From Brachionus rotundiformis (Eukaryota > Rotifera > Eurotatoria > Ploima > Brachionidae): a stretch of 64,000 nucleotides of DNA. The notes under the pieces were generated by a model. The model had not been told where the DNA came from. It saw only the letters and a list, made by a program, of their open reading frames with translations, and ran no database searches. Position numbers and translations under genes: made by a program. The stretch spans positions 1,677,619 through 1,741,618 of the forward strand of contig JAESIW010000180.1 in the NCBI GenBank assembly GCA_016802295.1, given 5' to 3'. Within the stretch, counting starts at the first letter, position 1, and each line of letters starts with the position of its first letter. Positions 36,235 through 48,333 of the stretch are shown here, in pieces.

Positions 36235-38242
36235 TTATATTCTATTTGGTTCGATCATAGGATCGATTTCAGGTCCGTTTTCAATTTTTTTTTCTTCAAA
36301 ATCTTTTTCATCTGAGTCTTCTGAAAAGCGTTTATAAATTTTATATACTATCAGCGCAAAATATAATGGAATGTTAGTTAAAAACGCAACACCCATAATT
36401 GGAAGAGCTAATTAAACAGTTCTTTAAAATTTCGGCTAGAAAATTATAGTTAAAAATATACCAGCAAAGTCGGCTTCAGGGGTAGGTAAGTTTGTGAATA
36501 TTATTAAAAAGGCTACACCAATATTCTGAATACCAGTTTCAATAGCGACAGTCTTTACTTGATTTAATGGTAGTCTTAAAATCCAAGCAGCTAGACCACC
36601 AATTATATATCCGAACCAAGGGATTAATGGGCCTTTGAGTTGTGAAAAATAGACAATATAATTTTATTTATTTGATGCATTACCACTTATCCAATGTCTT
36701 AACTTCAAAAGCTGGAATGTATAAAATTTGGTTATAAAAGCCAATATTAAAAATGTTAACAGCACACAAAGGGTAAATGGTTTGGCAATTTTTAATGCAA
36801 ATTTTTTTATTTTCGGATAACGAATATTTAGCACAAGACCAACAATGCATGGCACAATTGTTATCATTAGATTACCGAATAGGCCTAGTATCGGAATCCG
36901 TATGTGCGCCTTTGTGCTAAATACAGATCCTAAGGTATAAATCCAAAGCGGCATCATAACTTAATTTAATAATAAATTTAATTTTATAAACAAACTTATA
37001 CCGCCTAATTGACTTACACATTGAACTCAAAACTGATACAAAGGTGAGGACTGCACTTAGGTCAAGATCGCCTTTTTAATTTTTAATTATAAAGAAATTG
37101 TATTAAAAAAAACTCTAAAATTTTTACCTCCAAATAGTATTGTCCAGTTATTTGATCCAGCACCGCCAGGTGAACATCCATAAATGAACAAAGCCAATGA
37201 TTCTATTGCTGTCAATTGAAAAACATGACAAATCGAAAAAGCTAGCTTAAAAAATGGTTTTAATATCAACTTAACATTGTTTAAAAAAACAAAAATAAGT
37301 TAAACTTTTATTATAGCCTCCCTACATCTCCTAATAAAATAATTATAATAAATAGATTAATTTGATGAACTAAAATAACTGCGTCTTTTTTTTTGAGTTT
37401 TATCCTTTTGAGACTTATATAATTTATCTCCATTCGCTTGAAAGTAATTAGTTAATCTATCTAGTGTTTCAAATTACAATATATCCAAATAAAATAATAA
37501 TTATTTTTTAATAATCGTGAAATTTCATGAAACCCTTAAAATTTAATAAAAAAAGTTTATTAAAAATCAAACATTGTTCAAACATGTTCTAAAATAGACC
37601 AAGAACAACGATTTTAGAGATTTTTAATAATCTTTTTTAAACATTTAGTCTAAGTAATTAACAATAAAATTAATGCTATAAATTTACCAAAGGCATTAAT
37701 AAATACTGGCAGAAAAATCCAATGAACATTGCTCTTGGAATTTTAAAAATATTAAGAATACATTTTTTATCTAACAATATTCCCATTAATAATGAGATTA
37801 TCAGACCAAAAGTATAAATCATTATATCAAAAATAATGTCGATTATTCGTCTTGGTTGAGTGATAGTTATATGATAAGAGCTAATTTGGCTACCATTTGT
37901 GGAATTAAAATCAAGAAGCGCTTTGCCGATCAAAATCGATTGTATCTCAATTCGATAAACCTCATAGTTAAATGAATCATTCAGGCTTAATAGATCAAAG
38001 TCTTTTTTAGGTGAGCAGTTCTTCTCAGAGCATAATGATATTTTGTTATATTTAAAAACACTCTGGTCACTACTGTTTATATTTAGCGTGCTAAGGGTAT
38101 AATTTTTGGTAATTAAGACATCAAAATGGCACTTCTTGAACATTTTGCATTTGAACTCTTCATTTTTGAACAGTATTACATTAGCTGAGTTAGAAGCTTG
38201 AGCCAAATAAACTAGTATGCAAATCGAGGAAAAAAAATTCAT
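36235..38242 (-). CDS. SLC10-family transporter, copy A (bile-acid/sodium symporter-like)
   Basis: Six exons join in frame to 456 aa: 38242-37688, 37269-37128, 37071-37018, 36959-36684, 36632-36462, 36407-36235. A signal peptide (MNFFSSICILVYLAQAS) precedes an extracellular domain of about 125 residues with several Cys and N-glycosylation sites. A multi-span membrane region follows. The SLC10 hallmarks are GCSPGGAGSN (residues about 205-214), MMPLWIYTLG, PWFGYIIGGLAAW and ETGIQN, the last carrying the Glu and Gln that line the sodium site in NTCP/ASBT. The long luminal N-domain is like SLC10A3/A5 rather than NTCP. It is predicted to be a plasma-membrane or secretory-pathway sodium-coupled carrier for bile-acid-like or other organic anions; the substrate cannot be read from the sequence. 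A tandem paralogue lies about 0.7 kb upstream. Confidence 0.87.
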
Positions 38243-38973
38243 TATTTTAAATTATAATAGAAATCTTTTCATTATATTTTACAATTTTGAATTTTATTTT
38301 CAAAATTATGACCTGAGTTTTAGATATCAGACTTGTTATCCAAATTACATTTTGAAAGAAGGAGATAACAAAACATTTGAACAAAGTGAGTTGATTGATT
38401 AAAAGCATGTTGATATAATAAAATAAACATTCTTTTGAAACAAAAAAGTCCTTACATAACTAAACTAGAATTAAATGGTTGAATAGTCATTTAAAATTTG
38501 TCCCTAGAAAAATTAAAGTAATTAGAAATAGTTTAATGCATTGTCATGTGATAAACATTTTTAATTTAACTTAAAATTTATCTTTTTAAATACCCAAAAT
38601 TTTTCTAAAATAATGGTAGATAAAGACGAATTGATTAAGACTAGCTATAGACTTATGCATAATTATTTGAAAATTAATAAGATTAAACATTTTTATTTTT
38701 CGGTTTTTTAGTTTATCCAAAAAACTAAAATTTATTTATAAAAGCAGTATAATTTTAAAAATTATTTATTTTTTGAGAAAAATAATTAATTCTGAATGGC
38801 AGACAATCACTAAAAGTAATTTATTGACAATGCCTCTTATTTCTCAGGACGATTTTAAGAGCTAAGAATAAAACGAAAAAAATTTGAATTTTATTAACAT
38901 TTTTCTAATAATAGAACAAGATTTATTATTTTATTATACAAATTTAAAATTAGAGAAAAGATTTTTTATTCTA
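38243..38973. other. Spacer between tandem SLC10 genes
   Basis: About 730 bases of AT-rich sequence. An open frame at 38217-38402 on the plus strand is antisense to the copy A start and looks random. The copy A promoter should lie here. Confidence 0.55.
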
Positions 38974-40543
38974 TTATGTCTTGATTTGATTCATAAAATT
39001 TTCGGTTTCATTATTTTTGTTATCGCGAACATGTTTTGACTGATCTTTTTGTTTTTTGGAAAATAGTTTCTTTACCAGGAATAAAAACCATAATGGCACA
39101 GTGGTGATCGTGGCAACAGCTATTAATGGAAGAAGTGCATAATCAGAATCGGGAGATTCAAAATTTAACATAATGATAAGAAATGCTATGCTAACATTTT
39201 GTAGACCGGTTTCAATCGCTATTGTATAAATTTGCTTAAAAATAAAATTAAAAAATATTATTAAAATATAATAAATTTTTTGCTTATTTACTCGAATTGG
39301 ACGATTAGCAAGCCACGCTAAAAAGGCACCGATGGCAAATCCAGTCCACGGAATTAGAGGACCCGTGATCCATTGTTGCCATGTAATTAATTTGAAAACA
39401 TAAAATTTTGAAGTCAAATTTAAAACTATAAAGCTAATGATCATAAAACCTATTATTTGTTTGGCATATTTCATTAGGCTTTTTTTTAATTTTGGGAATT
39501 TCTGAGCCAAAATTAGACCAAATAGACATGGAATAATTGTGAAAAGAAGGTTCAAAATTAATTTAAAAAATGGAATTTTAATTTCTGCTTTGATGTATAT
39601 TTTTTTTCCGAGTGTGTAAAACCATAGTGGCATCATGACTTAAAAAAATAATTAGAAAAAAATTTTGATTTAAACTTTAAATTCTACCTATACTCGACAT
39701 TGTAGAAACAAATGTCAAGATAGCCGAGAGATCTATGTCTCCATTAAAAATAATTGTCCAATTGTTTGAACCTACTCCTCCTGGTGAGCAGCCTTGAACA
39801 ATTTTACAAATTAAAAATTAAATATATTAGTTTTTAAATTATTCACCATAAATAAAGAGGGCTAATGCTTCAATCGGTTTGAGATTAAATATGTTAATAA
39901 ATGCGTAAGTTAACTTCAATTTAATTTGTTAATAAATTTTTAAAATATATTAATTATTTACCAAAGGCATAAAGAAATATTGTGCCACAAAGCCGATGAG
40001 AACTGGCACCGGAATTTTTATAATTTGGATGAGTGAGTCTAAATCTAACAGTACTCCCATAATAATAGATACTAAAACTGACACAAAACTTATATAAAGT
40101 ATTTGAAATATATCAATGAATCTTTTTGGACTTTTGATTATGATATTATGGATTTTTTTTGCCACAATAGAGCTATTGTCGACTAAATATTCCAATTCAA
40201 GCAAAGCTCTGCCGACAAGTTTGGGTTTTATATCCAGTAAATACAACTTTTTGTTAGATGTTATATAATTCTTAAATTTTGAGCAATAATTTATTTTTGT
40301 ATCATTTATTGAACATTTTTTAATTGATTTGTATTCGAATATTTTGGAATTGTTAGGTTTCATGTTCGAAAAAGTGATTAAATAATTCGATGTAATCTTA
40401 ACGAAGCATTGCTTTTGGTACATCTTGCACTCAGTTTTGTTATCGATTCCGACTGTATCATAATTTTTTGCCAAATATGACTCGGATCCAAACACTGTAC
40501 TAACAAGCATCACCAAACTAAAACAAAGAATGGACTGAATCAT
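38974..40543 (-). CDS. SLC10-family transporter, copy B (bile-acid/sodium symporter-like)
   Basis: Five exons join in frame to 453 aa: 40543-39962, 39913-39847, 39792-39688, 39638-39292, 39234-38974. The layout is the same as copy A: leader (MIQSILCFSLVMLVSTVFG), Cys-containing extracellular N-domain, then the carrier with GCSPGGVGSNNWTI, MMPLWFYTLGK, PWTGFAIGAFLAWL and ETGLQNV. The last intron (39235-39291) is 57 bases, a multiple of three with no in-frame stop, so an unspliced reading would add 19 residues. I treat it as an intron because paralogue A joins directly here and the ends are GTAAAT...TTTAAG. The cytosolic tail is basic and polar (KKLFSKKQKDQ). Function as for copy A, with substrate unknown. 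Confidence 0.87.
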
Positions 40544-43500
40544 TTTTACATGTTACAAAAACAAGCTTTCAATTAATATTTTTTTATCTCTACTTTGAAT
40601 CTATAATTTAGCATTTTAAAATAAAATATTTAAAAAATTATGCCAAAGATAAGAAAAAAAAAACAAAATCGAAACAAAAAAATGCCTTACAATTTATCTG
40701 TCATTATCTAAAATACTCATCAAAAAATAATAAAAGATTTAATTCACAAATGACTAAATATCAATTTTATTAAGTCTTAAAAAAAGAGTCTTAAAATAAA
40801 AAAATTGAAAATAATATTAAATTATAAATTTTTTTTTGCTGAATATCATATTTGAATTGATTGAAATAATTTTTATCTTTTTTTGAAATTTTTTTGCCAG
40901 CCCAAATATCCTGAAGATAAGAAATTTTGTCTAAAGATAAATTATTTGAAATCTTTTTTTATTAAATATTTTCAATTCAAATTTTTTAAAATAAATCGAT
41001 AAAATAAAATTATTTCGTGAAGTAAATAATTGGAGCTGCAATTATAGGAACTAAAATGTCTTTGATTAAATAGTCATTTAGTTCGCTTTTTAAATTTTTA
41101 TCCAATTATTTAAAAAATTTATAATTCAGCAACTACATGTTCTTTTTGATTTCTTCCTTTTAATTAAATCAAAATGAAAAAAAAACGTTCATTTAATTAT
41201 AAACCCAAAAAAGGCATAAACATAAATTATTTTCACTAAAAAAAGATATACAGAATAATTTTAAAACTAATTCAGTTTTGCACTTTATCAGGATATACAA
41301 TTATATTAAGATTTGCAGACTGCTTAAAAATCCTTTAATAAATTGGCTTTGGTGTTTCTTCAATCCATCAAGTTATATTTTAAAAAATAATTTATTTTAA
41401 TTTATTGTATTCCTTAAAAATATCAGAATTAACAAAAAAGAGGAAAAGACGAATTAAATTATTTTGAAAAAAAAATATCAATAATTAGAAAATATTAGAT
41501 TTAAAAAATTAAATTAAAAGATGAGTGTAGTCAATTATATTCAATAATTTTCTATTTTGTTAATGTTGTTGTATATTAATTAACAATTATTTTAGCATGT
41601 CGAGTCAACTTAATAGCAGCTTAAACCATTGTTATGATTTTAATTAATATTAACAAAATTCAATTCAAAATTTTTTTTGTTTCAATAGAGAATCAAGAAA
41701 TTTTCTAAAATTAATTAAATTAATCTAGAAGCGGATAAGTATAAAATATTCATTACATTAGTTCTAGCAACCCTAAGGATCTATAAAGATAAAATTTAAA
41801 GTAAAAAAGGAAAAGCATCCGGGTATTAAATTTGATTCTAAATTAATTTTTACTTCAATTGTACATGACATTAAAAAATTATTTACTACAAGGTTAAATT
41901 TAACAAAAATTTTTTCAACCAAAAAATTAAGAGACCTGCAAAAACTAATGAATAAACATATTAATTAAGTTAATTTGAAAATTAAAAATTGATAATTCTT
42001 ACAAAATTTATCTTCACAAATCCTTTAATAAACTTAAACTAGACATTAATTGAATTTGAACTGAATTAACATAAACATAAGATAGACCTTTACATATAGT
42101 AAACAGACTCGGAAAGGTATATAGAATGGGTTTAATCTAGGTTTATCGAATTATTCACCGCAAAAGATGAAAAATTCCTAGTATCTCTTCTTCTATTTCT
42201 GAAAAGTTCAACAATTAGGTGTCTAGTATCTGTCAATCCTCATTTATAAATTCATATTTTCTTAATTTTATTACCTATTTTATTTTACTTATTAATAATT
42301 TTATCTTTTAATTTAAAATAGCTTTAGCTTATCAAGTAAAGTGAATATATAACAAAGCCCATTTAAGGACAATAAAGTTCACATAAAGAAATCATCAATA
42401 CCTTTTTTAAATAATTAAAATTTTCTATATTTCACACTTTTATTAAATACAAGATACAAAACAATAATGGAATATTTTCCGGTTTTTATCAACAATTATT
42501 TTTTTAAGAAATAATGTTAAATATTTAAAAGTATTGAATCGGAAAAAATATATAGTTTTATTTATTAGAAAAACAAAACTTTTAATATTTGTTCAAAATT
42601 ACTGATTTTTTTCCTCATCTAAAAACTGATTAACAAATCTCAATAACTAATTTTAAAATTTAGAAAAAATTTCCGGTGTTGATTAACTTTTTTAGTATTA
42701 ATTAGAAATGTTTTAAAATTTATAAAACATCTTAATTGAAACACGTAAGAAAAAATGTCTTAAAAATTGGATAAAATATTTTTGAATAATTTTAAATATA
42801 AATGTCTTTTCATAAATATCAAGGATAAAACATTGAAAAATGTCAATGATTTAAAAAAGAAATTCACAAAAAAATTGTTGAATTCTTTAAGACTTTTTCA
42901 TTATTTATCATTTGATATTAATATTTAATGAAAGACTAATCGATTATTTTTGTAAGGAAATTAATACTGATCTTGTCTATAAGAAACTAAACTTTTATAG
43001 CTAATTAAAATTTAAAATTTAAAAATAAAAACTTTGAAATTAATTAAAAACAAAAAAATGGTAACTCGAGCTTGATGACGATAGATGTAATTTTAAAGCT
43101 ATTAATAATAAGAGTTTTCAATTTATTTAAGAATGAAAGAAAACTCCAAAGAAAATTCCAGAGAGATAGCAAAATATTGCTAGGATGCTTGATGTTGTCA
43201 AAAAGTCCTTTAAGGTTCTTGGTATGTTGTGAAAATCATTCAAACATTTGGAAAATTATTGATTATTTACTTTATTGAAGAAAGAAGTAAAAGTATAGCT
43301 TAATTCCATAACTAAGAAAGTGAACTGAAATAAGCCAAATAATTTGATAAGCTCTTTAGCTTTCAAGGCAAAAGGATTTAAAGATAGCTGGAGTTATTAA
43401 CAGAGGTTATTTTTTCCATAGACAAAATTGTTTTCTAGAAAAGGCTGGATAATTTAAAATTTATCAAAAAAGGAGAATCTTTCTAAGCAAAAAACTTACT

Positions 43501-43841
43501 TGATAATTTTTTTAGCTTAGTATTAATTAACAAGTTTTATTCTTGTCAAAAAACTTATTAGGACATCAAAGGAGATTAATATAAAAAATTAATCAGTTAT
43601 TTCAAATGACTTAATAAATAATAGCAAAATAATCACATTTAGATATTTTTAACTCTAAATTTTATGTGTTTTATAATTTTTAATTTGTTGTTGACATTTT
43701 AAAAAATAACAAAGCTGTGATTTGGAATCAATAAAAAAATTAAATTTAATTTTAGATTATTCAAATAGGTTTTAATATAAATATTTTGATTGATTGATTT
43801 TTATTAATTTATTCTTTAATAAAATTACATCATATCGATTT
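40544..43841. other. 3.3-kb intergenic region
   Basis: AT-rich, with no supported gene. A frame at 43072-43278 (plus) has a stretch LQRKFQRDSKILLGCL that faintly recalls LINE RT tails, but the evidence is too weak to call. Confidence 0.5.
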
Positions 43842-44249
43842 TTAGACAAAATTAGTCGCTAATGCGATAAGTTTTGTACAATTCGGATGACTTCTTAGCG
43901 AGGCAGGAATTGGAACAGTTATTCTCGATCCCAAAGGGGTGTCTTGATCATCAACCAATACACAATTGTTTGTGTCAAAATTTGGAATCCCATCTTTTCT
44001 ATCATAATTCTTGCAGCCAACAATAATAGCCTTTTGTTTTTGACCTTTTACTGCGAGCAAAACTTTATCTCCTATAGTACCGATTCTTTTTTTATTATAA
44101 ACATGAATAATTTTCGGTGCTCTCTTATATGCCATACCATCTCTTGCCAATTTACTATCATCTACAATTCTCATTCTACTCATAAATTGAACATGATCGA
44201 GTTTTGAGGAAATGCTAAAAAAAACTAAATGTTTAAAATAACAAATCAT
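43842..44249 (-). CDS. MRPL14: Mitochondrial large-subunit ribosomal protein uL14m
   Basis: A single exon of 135 aa from ATG 44249 (a frame extending to 44255 relies on TTG). The N-terminal 25 residues are basic and hydrophobic (MICYFKHLVFFSISSK), fitting a mitochondrial presequence. The body matches animal MRPL14: RMRIVDDSKL, RAPKIIHVYNKKRIGTIGD, LLAVKGQKQKAIIVG, FDTNNCVLVDD, GSRITVPIP, and the C-terminal ATNFV. The family sits at the mitoribosome subunit interface. Length and ending match the vertebrate protein, so the gene looks complete and intact. Confidence 0.95.
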   Translation of the reverse strand: MICYFKHLVFFSISSKLDHVQFMSRMRIVDDSKLARDGMAYKRAPKIIHVYNKKRIGTIGDKVLLAVKGQKQKAIIVGCKNYDRKDGIPNFDTNNCVLVDDQDTPLGSRITVPIPASLRSHPNCTKLIALATNFV

Positions 44250-44572
44250 AATCAAATATTAGCTTTTAAAACTGAACCTAAAATTCCTGGTCCAAAGTGG
44301 AATGAATTTTTTCAAACCATTGGTCAAATTCTTTGTGTTCATTTTTAAAAAAACAAAATATTTAAAATATATAAATTCAAATTTCTAAGCGTTATTAAGC
44401 AAATTACTTTACAAAAATAATTTAATGAATTGTGAAAATTTATCTTAACATTTGTATTCGTAGGAAAAAAAATGATATATTGATTACATTACAAATAAAT
44501 TTTTTTATCATCAAAAAATATTATTTATACAGCATAACTAAGAACAATAAGAATTGTTCTTAACGCTTTAAT
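44250..44572. other. Spacer between MRPL14 and the inverted-repeat element
   Basis: About 320 bases of AT-rich DNA forming the MRPL14 5' flank. No further feature was seen. Confidence 0.5.
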
Positions 44573-44915
44573 GGTATTGGGAATTTCAAAAACAAACAGA
44601 ACAAAAATTCTTCCTATTTTGACAAATTTACTATAATAAAAAATATTTTAAATACTGCAACATAGTGCAAAATATTTTGTTGCATCTTTTTTACCTAATA
44701 GTTTTTCTGATGTAGATAAAAGACGAGAAGTAAAGCATCAATAAGACTTTAATTGATTATTGATTTTGTTGACCTAAATATAAGAAAATAAAGTTTTTAT
44801 AAAGTAAAAAGGGTGCAACAAAGTATGTTTTTAAAAATTATTTTATTTTAATAAATTTAAATTTATCAAAATAGGAAGAAATGTTGTTCTGTTTGTTTTT
44901 GAAAATCACAATACC
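44573..44915. mobile_element. MITE-like element with long terminal inverted repeats
   Basis: The left end begins GGTATTGGGAATTTC and the right end is CAATACC. The reverse complement of the right arm matches the left arm nearly base for base over about 58 bases (shared core CAAAAACAAACAGAACAA, then TTCTTCCTATTTTGA) and more loosely to about 115 bases. The flanks carry CGCTTTA at 44564-44570 and 44916-44922 (7 exact, 9 with mismatches), as expected of a target-site duplication. The 343-base element has no coding capacity, so it would be a non-autonomous DNA transposon. TIRs starting GG with an 8-9 bp duplication fit several superfamilies; I cannot assign one. Confidence 0.8.
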
Positions 44916-46143
44916 CGCTTTATAATATATTCTAAAAGATTTTTTAGATGAATTTCCTTTTAAAATTAATATGAATGTATATTGAAGTGTTAAAATTTAA
45001 CTTAGGCTAAATATTATACATTTAAAATATTATTTTAATAAAAAAATATTTGTGAAAAATAATATAACTTCTTCAAAATCTATCATAATTTAATAAATTA
45101 TACCTCATTTTAATCAGGATCAAATTTGTTAAAGATCGATTTAGTCGAGCACTATCCGAATTTAGGTGTAAAACTGTGAACTAGATAGGGTTTGGAGTAA
45201 AGTATCAGTCTTCCTTCTGGAAAGCACATGTCAGGAAAAAATAATAAAAAAAGACTATTATTTATTATCTAGTTTTAAATTTAAATGTTTTTTTATTCAA
45301 AAATGGAAATCTTAGTATTATTTATATTTATATTATATTATAATTTTGGAGAAGCAATTTTGACCATCCATTTTAAGAACTCTGACTCTGAGCTTTCTAA
45401 AAATGCCCGATATTCAAGATTGGCAATGCAAGTCTTCTTATAATTGACCTCTATTATAATTCAAAGCTATTTTTTGTTGGGATTAACTCTCATCTTTCAA
45501 TTAATTGTGATCAGCCAACTTAGAATCTCAGTGTTTATACTCATTTTTATGGAAAAATCATAGTAATGTGGTTATTTTAAAAATATTTTACAAAAATGTT
45601 CGATTTTTTTTCAAAATAAATTTTTTAAACATCGTTAAAAAAGCTATACTATAGCTTATTTTTTTGTTTAAAAATTAAATTTTTTTGAAAATTTTCTAAA
45701 TAGATATGATTTGACGATAATTTAGATTAAATTAAAGATATATTATTTTTTCATTTTAGATTATTTTAGATAGACACGTGATCACTTATGCATATACAAC
45801 ATCTCAAAAATTTTAAATAATTTCCAGATATTTAAACAATTATTAAAATAACATTTTTTTTATATAAATTCTTTATTTTTAATTCAAAATCCACTGACTA
45901 GATCATTTAAATATTTTTGTTTAACATAAATTTTAAGCTTATTTAACAATGCCAAAATTTTATTTTTATTATAAATAAAAAAAAAAGATAAAATTTCTTA
46001 AAAAAAAAAGAACTTAACAAAACATTTTGAAAATATTCTGCTTCTTTTTTTCAAAAAAAAATTAAGAGTAAAACTGATCAAAATCAAAAATTTAATTAAT
46101 AACTTAAAACTGCTAGACTCTAGACATTTCAAATATTTTAAAC
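44916..46143. other. Intergenic region upstream of WDR37 3' end
   Basis: AT-rich, with two less AT-biased patches (45120-45240 and 45350-45560) that have stops in all frames. No gene is supported. Confidence 0.5.
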
Positions 46144-48333
46144 TTAAATCTTTATTTTTTCAATTAATTTAGCTGAATTATGCACAGACTTAATGGTCGT
46201 ATTGCTTGTCTTAGACCCTAGAATACCATTTTGACCATTTGGACTGGTTAAATTAGACAATTGGGTTAAAATCGACGGACTATCAACATACTTTGCACTA
46301 CTAAAACACTGACTACTATCACCACTAGTCGATACGACTTCTGTATTCTCCTTATTGCTCAATGATATCTTATTCATTACCGAAGACTTTGAAGCATTAT
46401 AATCAAATGACCAAGCATTAACACATTTGTCAAACGAAGCACTAAATAAATTGCTGTTGCAACTTGCCAAGCTGGTAACCAGTCGACGATGACCGACCCT
46501 GTCGTTTCTGTTCAACCGAACAATCCTTTCACCCTGTAAATTATAAATCTTTATGTCCCTATTGTCTAATGGAAGACAGATAAATGTTTCACTGGAGCTA
46601 ATGTCCATGGACATTGTCATACTACAAATACGGTTCACGCCTGAGTTACAATTGATGGTACACACAGGACTGCGCATAATTCTCAAGTCCCATATCTTGA
46701 CCGTGTGGTCATCGCTCGAAGTCGCTATTTTATCCTCGCCAACAAATATAGCACTATTAACGCTTCGACTATGACCCTGATAAATTTGTACACTGCATAT
46801 TGGATCGCGGAAGTCCCAAATTTTAAATGTGGTATCTTTGCTAGAGGTGAGCAAAATTTTGTGTATTTGGTGAATATTTACATTGGTAAGGTGATCATCG
46901 TGCTGCAAATTGCATAATATTTTGCCAGTTTCTACATTGTACACATTGGCAGTGCGATCCCAAGAAGCAGTTGCAACACAATCACCGTCAGGAAACCACT
47001 CGGCCGCTATGCATGCGTCCTGGTGTCCTTCAAAGCGCTTTATTGGCGAGCGGATCACGGACGGCTGTGAGAATAGGTCATCAATTTTGTTGGCCGAACT
47101 AGTCGCGTACAAATGACAATTCATGTAATTTTGATCATTCTTTAACTCAGTTGTGTCCATATTTTGGTTAAGAACACACTGCCATATGTGAACTTGGCAG
47201 TCGCCTGACGAGCTCAGGACCAAATTGGTCGAGTTGGTGAAAAATTTTGGATGAAAGCGAATAGAGTTTACGGAGCCCGTGTGACCCGAGTATTCTTGAA
47301 CGCACAGGGAGCTCGAATGATGGCCCTGGGCGCTTACTTGAGGTGAAAGGCCGGGAGAATTAGCCGAATTTGTTGACATCGAATTCAAGCTGTAGTACCA
47401 GAGTTTGGCAGTAGTGTCCGCTGAGGCCGTGCCAATTAGCATGTTTTGAGACTGTTGGGCACTTTTTACCAAATAGTTTGGCACTTGAACACAGCTAATG
47501 TCCCAAATGCCGTCCTTGTGTCCCATTAGTGACGAGTGGCTTTTGCACATCAAAAGACTGCTGTGGTTCTTGTTGACTATTTGAGCTGAGGTGTTCTTTA
47601 TTGACTGCATGATGAACTCCCGCGCATTCGGCTTAAACTTGGGAAATGATAAATTATTAATTCTGTTCTTGGACACTATTTGACTGCTTGTTTTAGAACT
47701 TGTCATGGTCTTGCCAGCACCGGGGTTTATTGAAGATATGGCACTTATGGTCATCGAATTATTTAGGCCCATTGAATTGGTTTTTTCCTCTTTTATGCTG
47801 GACCGATTTGGTGAAAAGTGATTATTAGCCACTAGTGTCGATGAAGATGACCAATTGGTGCTCATTGATGCATTGTTGTTTCTTAAAACCACATTTTGAC
47901 CAGTCTCTGTATCGTCCTGATTTCCAGTTTTCTCACATTGCTGAATTTGTTGCTTCAAGCGCAAATTTTCAATGTACAAAGTGTCGAATTCGCGTTCGAT
48001 CTGCGAGAATATTTCGTAAAGCCGCGACTTAATCTCGTTCAGTGGCCTGTCGGCTGGACAGGACGATGAAGCAGAAGATGAGCTAGATGTATTTAAATTC
48101 GAAGAGTTGTTGTTTACAGTGGCACTTGCTGAGCCTGTCGCGGACGCCGTTGCCGAGCAGCCAACAGCGCTTTCGATTATATTGGGCAAGAGGTCGTTTA
48201 TTGAGTAAAGATGATTGGTCAAATTCTGGTGCTGGACGAGCGAGTTGCGGTTGTTGTAGGTCGGCGATTTTTTGTCCGACTCGACACTCTTCGACTGCAA
48301 AACCGATGATGTATTATATTTTTTTAAAGGCAT
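46144..48333 (-). CDS. WDR37: WD-repeat protein WDR37
   Basis: An intronless frame of 729 aa. Residues 1-95 are Ser/Asn/Ala-rich. Residues 101-135 form the conserved N-terminal helix RLYEIFSQIEREFDTLYIEN, nearly identical to the vertebrate WDR37 coiled coil. A disordered linker follows, then WD40 repeats from about residue 270: HKDGIWDISC, GTASADTTAKLWYY, GHTGSVNSIRFHP, ATASWDRTANVYNVETG, SSKDTTFKIWDFRDP, GHSRSVNSAIF, SSDDHTVKIWDLR and GHRRLVTSLAS. WDR37 forms a complex with PACS proteins in vertebrates and affects ER calcium handling. The linker and C-terminal tail are longer than the human protein (about 494 aa). Composition is visibly less AT-biased than the flanks. A missing intron set suggests retroposition or intron loss, but no poly(A) trace was checked. 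Confidence 0.95.
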   Translation of the reverse strand: MPLKKYNTSSVLQSKSVESDKKSPTYNNRNSLVQHQNLTNHLYSINDLLPNIIESAVGCSATASATGSASATVNNNSSNLNTSSSSSASSSCPADRPLNEIKSRLYEIFSQIEREFDTLYIENLRLKQQIQQCEKTGNQDDTETGQNVVLRNNNASMSTNWSSSSTLVANNHFSPNRSSIKEEKTNSMGLNNSMTISAISSINPGAGKTMTSSKTSSQIVSKNRINNLSFPKFKPNAREFIMQSIKNTSAQIVNKNHSSLLMCKSHSSLMGHKDGIWDISCVQVPNYLVKSAQQSQNMLIGTASADTTAKLWYYSLNSMSTNSANSPGLSPQVSAQGHHSSSLCVQEYSGHTGSVNSIRFHPKFFTNSTNLVLSSSGDCQVHIWQCVLNQNMDTTELKNDQNYMNCHLYATSSANKIDDLFSQPSVIRSPIKRFEGHQDACIAAEWFPDGDCVATASWDRTANVYNVETGKILCNLQHDDHLTNVNIHQIHKILLTSSKDTTFKIWDFRDPICSVQIYQGHSRSVNSAIFVGEDKIATSSDDHTVKIWDLRIMRSPVCTINCNSGVNRICSMTMSMDISSSETFICLPLDNRDIKIYNLQGERIVRLNRNDRVGHRRLVTSLASCNSNLFSASFDKCVNAWSFDYNASKSSVMNKISLSNKENTEVVSTSGDSSQCFSSAKYVDSPSILTQLSNLTSPNGQNGILGSKTSNTTIKSVHNSAKLIEKIKI

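Noticed and set aside
43072..43278. Possible LINE RT tail (LQRKFQRDSKILLGCL) on the plus strand
   Set aside because: Only one short basic stretch resembles RT tails, and no other ordered motifs follow as they do at 21450-21926.
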